DNA from: JBKCUK01 sp046318415
GTDB taxonomy: Bacteria; Pseudomonadota; Alphaproteobacteria; Caedimonadales; Caedimonadaceae
Reading direction: 5' to 3'
Length of the DNA: 64,000 nucleotides
Assembly (NCBI GenBank): GCA_046318415.1
Contig: JBKCUK010000009.1
Span: forward strand, 127,889 to 191,888
This document shows, in pieces, positions 60,941-64,000 of the stretch. Under the pieces are notes generated by a model. That model had not been told where the DNA came from and did not search any database. It saw only the letters and a list, made by a program, of their open reading frames with translations. Each line of letters starts with the position of its first letter. Position 1 is the stretch's first letter. Position numbers and translations under genes: made by a program.

Positions 60941-61768
60941 TTATTTATCTTTACGTCTGCGAATAATCATCTTGTCAGATGGCTTCTTACCACGGGTCTT
61001 CTTACCCTTTGTAGGTTTACCCCAAGGCGTACATGGATGACGTCCACCTGAAGTTTTACCTTCACCACCACCATGGGGGTGATCAATCGGGTTCATTGCC
61101 ACACCGCGGACCACCGGACGACGACCTAACCAGCGGTTACGACCAGCCTTACCAAGGCTAACGTTTTTCTGATCTGGGTTCGACACAGCCCCAACGGTTG
61201 CGCGACACTCACCAGATACCAAGCGCAGCTCACCGGAGGAAATACGCAATTGGATGTAACCGGAGTCACGACCAATGATTTGCGCATAGGTTCCGCCAGA
61301 GCGCGTGATCTGCCCGCCCTTGCCTGGGCGCAACTCCACATTGTGAACGATAGTTCCAACGGGAATGTTCTTCAAAGGCAACGCGTTTCCAACTTTAATG
61401 TCAGCTTTCGGACCGCTTTCGACGGTGTCACCAACTGCCAGACGTTGAGGTGCCAAAATGTAGGACCTCTCACCATCGGCATACTGCACCAGGGCAATAA
61501 ATGCTGTGCGGTTTGGATCGTACTCAAGGCGTTCAACGACAGCCTTTACACCATCTTTCGTGCGGCGGAAGTCGATCATACGATAACGACGCTTGTGTCC
61601 ACCACCACGCTGGAACGCTGTAATGCGGCCCATATTATTGCGACCGCCTGACTTTTTCAAGCCTTCTGTAAGACTTTTCTCAGGCGCACCCTTCCACAAC
61701 TCGGAACGATCAACAAGAATCAGCTGACGCGTACCGGGAGTCATTGGTTTATAAGCTTTTAATCCCAT
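60941..61768 (-). CDS. rplB: 50S ribosomal protein L2
   Basis: 275 residues. It is a primary 23S binder close to the peptidyl-transferase centre. Motifs: GRITAFQRGGGHKRRYRMID, LVQYADGERSYILAPQRLAV and the C-terminal VRGVAMNPIDHPHGGGEGKT with the conserved histidine. The order rplW-rplB-rpsS is normal. Length and signatures are complete. Confidence 0.97.
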   Translation of the reverse strand: MGLKAYKPMTPGTRQLILVDRSELWKGAPEKSLTEGLKKSGGRNNMGRITAFQRGGGHKRRYRMIDFRRTKDGVKAVVERLEYDPNRTAFIALVQYADGERSYILAPQRLAVGDTVESGPKADIKVGNALPLKNIPVGTIVHNVELRPGKGGQITRSGGTYAQIIGRDSGYIQLRISSGELRLVSGECRATVGAVSNPDQKNVSLGKAGRNRWLGRRPVVRGVAMNPIDHPHGGGEGKTSGGRHPCTPWGKPTKGKKTRGKKPSDKMIIRRRKDK

Positions 61769-61771
61769 CGC

Positions 61772-62092
61772 TTACACTCCTGCGCCAAGATCAATGGCCT
61801 GACCACTTGCCAAACGCACGATCGCTTTTTTGAAATCGCTGCGCTGACCTGGACGACCACGGAAACGCTTGCTTTTACCTTTTACTACCAGCGTATTGAC
61901 GCTTTCGACCTTTACTTTAAAGATCTGCTCAATGGCGCTTTTAATCTCAGGCTTTGTGGCATCCATTGCTGTGCGGAACACGTAGGATCCGTCTTGCGTC
62001 AGCAAGGTTGCTTTTTCTGTCACATGAGGTGCCGTAATAATCGTGTAAGCACGCTCAAGGCTTACTGGCTTTTCAAGCTTTCGTAACTTCAT
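61772..62092 (-). CDS. rplW: 50S ribosomal protein L23
   Basis: 106 residues from the ATG at 62092, which overlaps the rplD stop as ATGA; the open frame upstream lies inside rplD. The motif YTIITAPHVTEKATLL and VESVNTLVVKGKSKRFRG with GRPGQRSDFKKAIVRL show the family. L23 is a docking point for trigger factor and SRP at the tunnel exit. Confidence 0.96.
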   Translation of the reverse strand: MKLRKLEKPVSLERAYTIITAPHVTEKATLLTQDGSYVFRTAMDATKPEIKSAIEQIFKVKVESVNTLVVKGKSKRFRGRPGQRSDFKKAIVRLASGQAIDLGAGV

Positions 62093-62709
62093 GACAACCT
62101 CTGCTCTAAGCATTCGATGGCCGCCTTAGTCATCACCAAGGTATCGCGGCGCAAAATATCATACACGTTGGCACCCTGCTGAGGCAGAACGTCAATAGTG
62201 TGCACGTTGCGAGAGGCCAAGGCGAAGTTCTCATTGACTTCATGACCGTCTATGAACAACGCGTTATTAAGGCCCATGCTTGCAAGGGTCGCGACCATAT
62301 CCTTGGTACGGTTGGTCTTGCTCTCAAGACCTTCAACAACCACAAGCTTACCTTCAGCGAACTTAGCCGACAAAGCTGTCTTCAATGCAAGACGACGCAC
62401 CTTCTTCGGCAAGTCATGTTCGTGGGAACGAACAACTGGGCCAAATATGACCGCACCACCACGGAACTGGGGTGAACGCAAGCTACCTTGACGTGCACGA
62501 CCTGTACCCTTTTGGCGCCATGGCTTTTTCGTTGTTCCAGAAATGTCGCTGATACCCTTCGTTTTGTGGGTACCCGCACGACGCTTCGCCAATTGCCAAT
62601 TCACCATACGCGCTAAGATATCGCGACGCACAGGCAGGCCAAACAGTGCGGCAGGAAGCTCTAGCTCGCCCACCTTCTTATTTTCGAGATTTTTGACTTC
62701 GATCTTCAT
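62089..62709 (-). CDS. rplD: 50S ribosomal protein L4
   Basis: 206 residues from the ATG at 62709 (MKIEVKNLENKKVGELELPA), with AAGGG eight bases upstream; a TTG two codons earlier is less likely. Motifs: RAGTHKTKGISDISGTTKKP with the tunnel loop WRQKGTGRARQGSLRSPQFR. In enterobacteria L4 also regulates the S10 operon; there is no sign of that leader here. It overlaps rplW by four bases. Confidence 0.96.
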   Translation of the reverse strand: MKIEVKNLENKKVGELELPAALFGLPVRRDILARMVNWQLAKRRAGTHKTKGISDISGTTKKPWRQKGTGRARQGSLRSPQFRGGAVIFGPVVRSHEHDLPKKVRRLALKTALSAKFAEGKLVVVEGLESKTNRTKDMVATLASMGLNNALFIDGHEVNENFALASRNVHTIDVLPQQGANVYDILRRDTLVMTKAAIECLEQRLS

Positions 62710-62731
62710 GGTCAAAACCCTTAGCCTTCAC

Positions 62732-63487
62732 CTACGCCTGATCAGCGCTGGACTCTGCCTCAACAGCAGGAGCCGACGCCATCTCTACGGGCGCTGCTTC
62801 TTGTGCAGAACCGTTTGCCTTTAATGCTGCTGGAAATGGCAGATTCTCTACACCGGCGCCTTTGACGGCATCCTTGATCAAGACATAACTACCATTTGAA
62901 CCGGGAACAGATCCCCGAACAGCGATTAAGGCACGGTCAGCATAAGTTGCAAATATTTGCAAATTCTGAATCGTGACACGATCACAGCCCATGTGTCCGG
63001 CCATGCGCTTATTTTTAAAGACCTTACCGGGGTCTTGGCGCTGACCTGTCGAACCGTGGCTGCGATGGGTAATGGACACACCGTGCGATGCACGTAGACC
63101 ACCAAACCCGTGGCGCTTCATAACACCTGCAAAACCCTTACCGATGGTTGTTGCAGTGACGTCAACATACTGGCCTGGAACAAAATGTTCAACCGAAATT
63201 TCATCCCCAATGCTTAAAAGTGCATCGGCAGGAACCCGGAACTCAGCCAACTTCTTTTTAGGCTCGACCTTCGAGCGCGCAAAGTGACCACGCATTTGCT
63301 TGCTCACGCGGCTGACTTTAGCCGTACCCACACCCAGTTGCACAGCTGTGTAGCCATGCTTTTCTTCTGTTTTAACGTCAAGGACTTGGCATCCTTCGAC
63401 GCGCAGAAGCGTCACGGGCACGTGTTCACCAGAGGCGGTGAGGACACGAGACATGCCGATCTTTTCTGCGATCATACCTGTACGCAT
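62732..63487 (-). CDS. rplC: 50S ribosomal protein L3 with C-terminal extension
   Basis: 251 residues, about 40 more than E. coli L3. The core is ordinary: MRTGMIAEKIGMSRVLTASG, GKGFAGVMKRHGFGGLRASH and the loop HGSTGQRQDPGKVFKNKRMA. After the usual end (VLIKDAVKGAGVENLPFP) the protein continues with an Ala/Glu-rich tail (ANGSAQEAAPVEMASAP), which looks disordered. Tails like this occur in other alphaproteobacteria. It lies 13 bases after rpsJ. Confidence 0.96.
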   Translation of the reverse strand: MRTGMIAEKIGMSRVLTASGEHVPVTLLRVEGCQVLDVKTEEKHGYTAVQLGVGTAKVSRVSKQMRGHFARSKVEPKKKLAEFRVPADALLSIGDEISVEHFVPGQYVDVTATTIGKGFAGVMKRHGFGGLRASHGVSITHRSHGSTGQRQDPGKVFKNKRMAGHMGCDRVTIQNLQIFATYADRALIAVRGSVPGSNGSYVLIKDAVKGAGVENLPFPAALKANGSAQEAAPVEMASAPAVEAESSADQA

Positions 63488-63500
63488 AGAACGCTCCGCT

Positions 63501-63809
63501 TTACTGCTTAATGTTAACGTTCACACCGGCAGCCAGATCGAGCTTCATCAAAGCATCGACCGTCTGGGCGGTCCAATCAGAGATACCCAAGACGCGCATA
63601 TGGCGACGGATCTCAAACTGCTCACGCGACTTCTTGTCGATGTGCGGAGAGCGGTTAACGGTGTAAATCTCACGGCGTGTAGGCAAAGGAATAGGACCCT
63701 TAACCTTGGCGCCTGTACGCTTTGCGGTGTTGACGATCTCTTGTGTGGACTGATCCAACACACGGTGATCGAACGCCTCGAGACGAATGATGATGGTCTG
63801 GTTTTGCAT
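63501..63809 (-). CDS. rpsJ: 30S ribosomal protein S10
   Basis: 102 residues from the ATG at 63809 (MQNQTIIIRLEAFDHRVLDQ), the usual S10 length; a start at 63821 would overlap the only possible ribosome-binding site, GGGTGA. Motifs: GPIPLPTRREIYTVNRSPHI and RRHMRVLGISDWTAQTVDAL. S10 also partners NusB in antitermination. It follows tuf by about 50 bases, with a small hairpin between. Confidence 0.96.
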   Translation of the reverse strand: MQNQTIIIRLEAFDHRVLDQSTQEIVNTAKRTGAKVKGPIPLPTRREIYTVNRSPHIDKKSREQFEIRRHMRVLGISDWTAQTVDALMKLDLAAGVNVNIKQ

Positions 63810-63827
63810 AATTTCACCCATCTAATG

Positions 63828-63845
63828 GGGCACCCTGAGGTGCCC
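63828..63845 (-). promoter_or_regulatory. Stem-loop between tuf and rpsJ
   Basis: GGGCACC-CTGA-GGTGCCC gives seven perfect pairs in the 52-base spacer. It lacks a U tract, so it is more likely an attenuation, processing or stability element than a terminator. Confidence 0.45.
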
Positions 63846-63861
63846 TTCTCTACTCAATTAA

Positions 63862-64000
63862 CTACGCGATGATTTTGGTGACGACGCCAGCACCGACGGT
63901 ACGGCCGCCTTCGCGGATTGCAAAGCGCAAGCCTTCGTCCATGGCGATCGGCGCAATCATCTCAACGGTCATCTTCAGGTTGTCACCTGGCATCACCATC
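63862..64000 (-). CDS. tuf: Elongation factor Tu, C-terminal end only
   Basis: The last 45 codons before a TAG at 63862-63864 read as the conserved EF-Tu domain 3 end: MVMPGDNLKMTVEMIAPIAM and EGLRFAIREGGRTVGAGVVT, then KIIA. The 5' part lies outside the window. The str-S10 order (tuf then rpsJ) is common in proteobacteria, so rpsL, rpsG and fusA probably lie just beyond. EF-Tu delivers aminoacyl-tRNA to the ribosome. Confidence 0.96.
   Translation of the reverse strand, partial: MVMPGDNLKMTVEMIAPIAMDEGLRFAIREGGRTVGAGVVTKIIA

Overview
The window reads as a chromosome segment of an alphaproteobacterium that lives inside eukaryotic cells. The alphaproteobacterial signs are the spc/alpha ribosomal order (secY-adk-rpsM-rpsK-rpoA-rplQ, without rpmJ or rpsD in it), a ppx/gppA-rlmE pair, a 6S RNA next to the 5-formyl-THF cyclo-ligase gene, and a zinc-type adenylate kinase. 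The intracellular signs are several Sec-exported proteins with F-box-like motifs and eukaryote-style leucine-rich or Sel1 repeats, and dispersed palindromic repeats of a kind seen in Rickettsiales/Holosporales genomes. A Holosporales-like protist symbiont is my best guess; no rRNA gene is present to fix the taxon.

Layout. 1-7.6 kb: three consecutive minus-strand genes for large exported proteins that look like paralogues; the first runs off the window. 7.8-9.6 kb: a DUF4238-like protein and a LysR regulator. 9.8-13.4 kb: two exported F-box/LRR proteins. 13.7-17.0 kb: the housekeeping set prs-rplY-pth-ychF. 17.2-19.4 kb: a polar amino-acid ABC importer (lipoprotein, permease, ATPase). 19.4-30 kb: a mosaic of palindromic repeats, exported F-box-like proteins, a scattered membrane-protein family (one tandem duplication with duplicated 3' hairpins), an SDR enzyme, a patatin phospholipase coupled to an RMD1/DUF155 protein, and dapB. 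30.1-35.2 kb: fau with an overlapping 6S RNA, an MFS exporter, znuB-znuC, a WecA-type transferase and tRNA-Gln(CTG). 35.3-40.2 kb: an exported helical protein divergent from another F-box protein, then RsmB-like and RlmE methyltransferases and Ppx/GppA. 40.6-44.6 kb: small regulatory or stress-type genes (ferritin-like protein, an XRE-HTH/receiver fusion, DUF2795, a RipA-like membrane protein, very small ORFs). 44.6-49.7 kb: rarA, a DegP/MucD protease and an exported Sel1 protein. 50.1-64.0 kb: the complete S10-spc-alpha ribosomal supercluster from the 3' end of tuf to rplQ, closed by a strong terminator.

How the genes fit together. The core genes are ordinary translation, nucleotide and cell-envelope functions. 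The distinctive content is the exported, host-like repertoire: six genes carry a signal peptide followed within about 30 residues by an F-box-like LPxE motif. They are backed by exported coiled-coil, helical and Sel1 proteins and by a patatin. These are reasonable candidates for host-interaction proteins that would leave the cytoplasm through Sec, but no secretion machinery is encoded here, so that role is inferred. Start codons were chosen from Shine-Dalgarno spacing, signal peptides and overlaps, and often differ from the longest possible reading frame.
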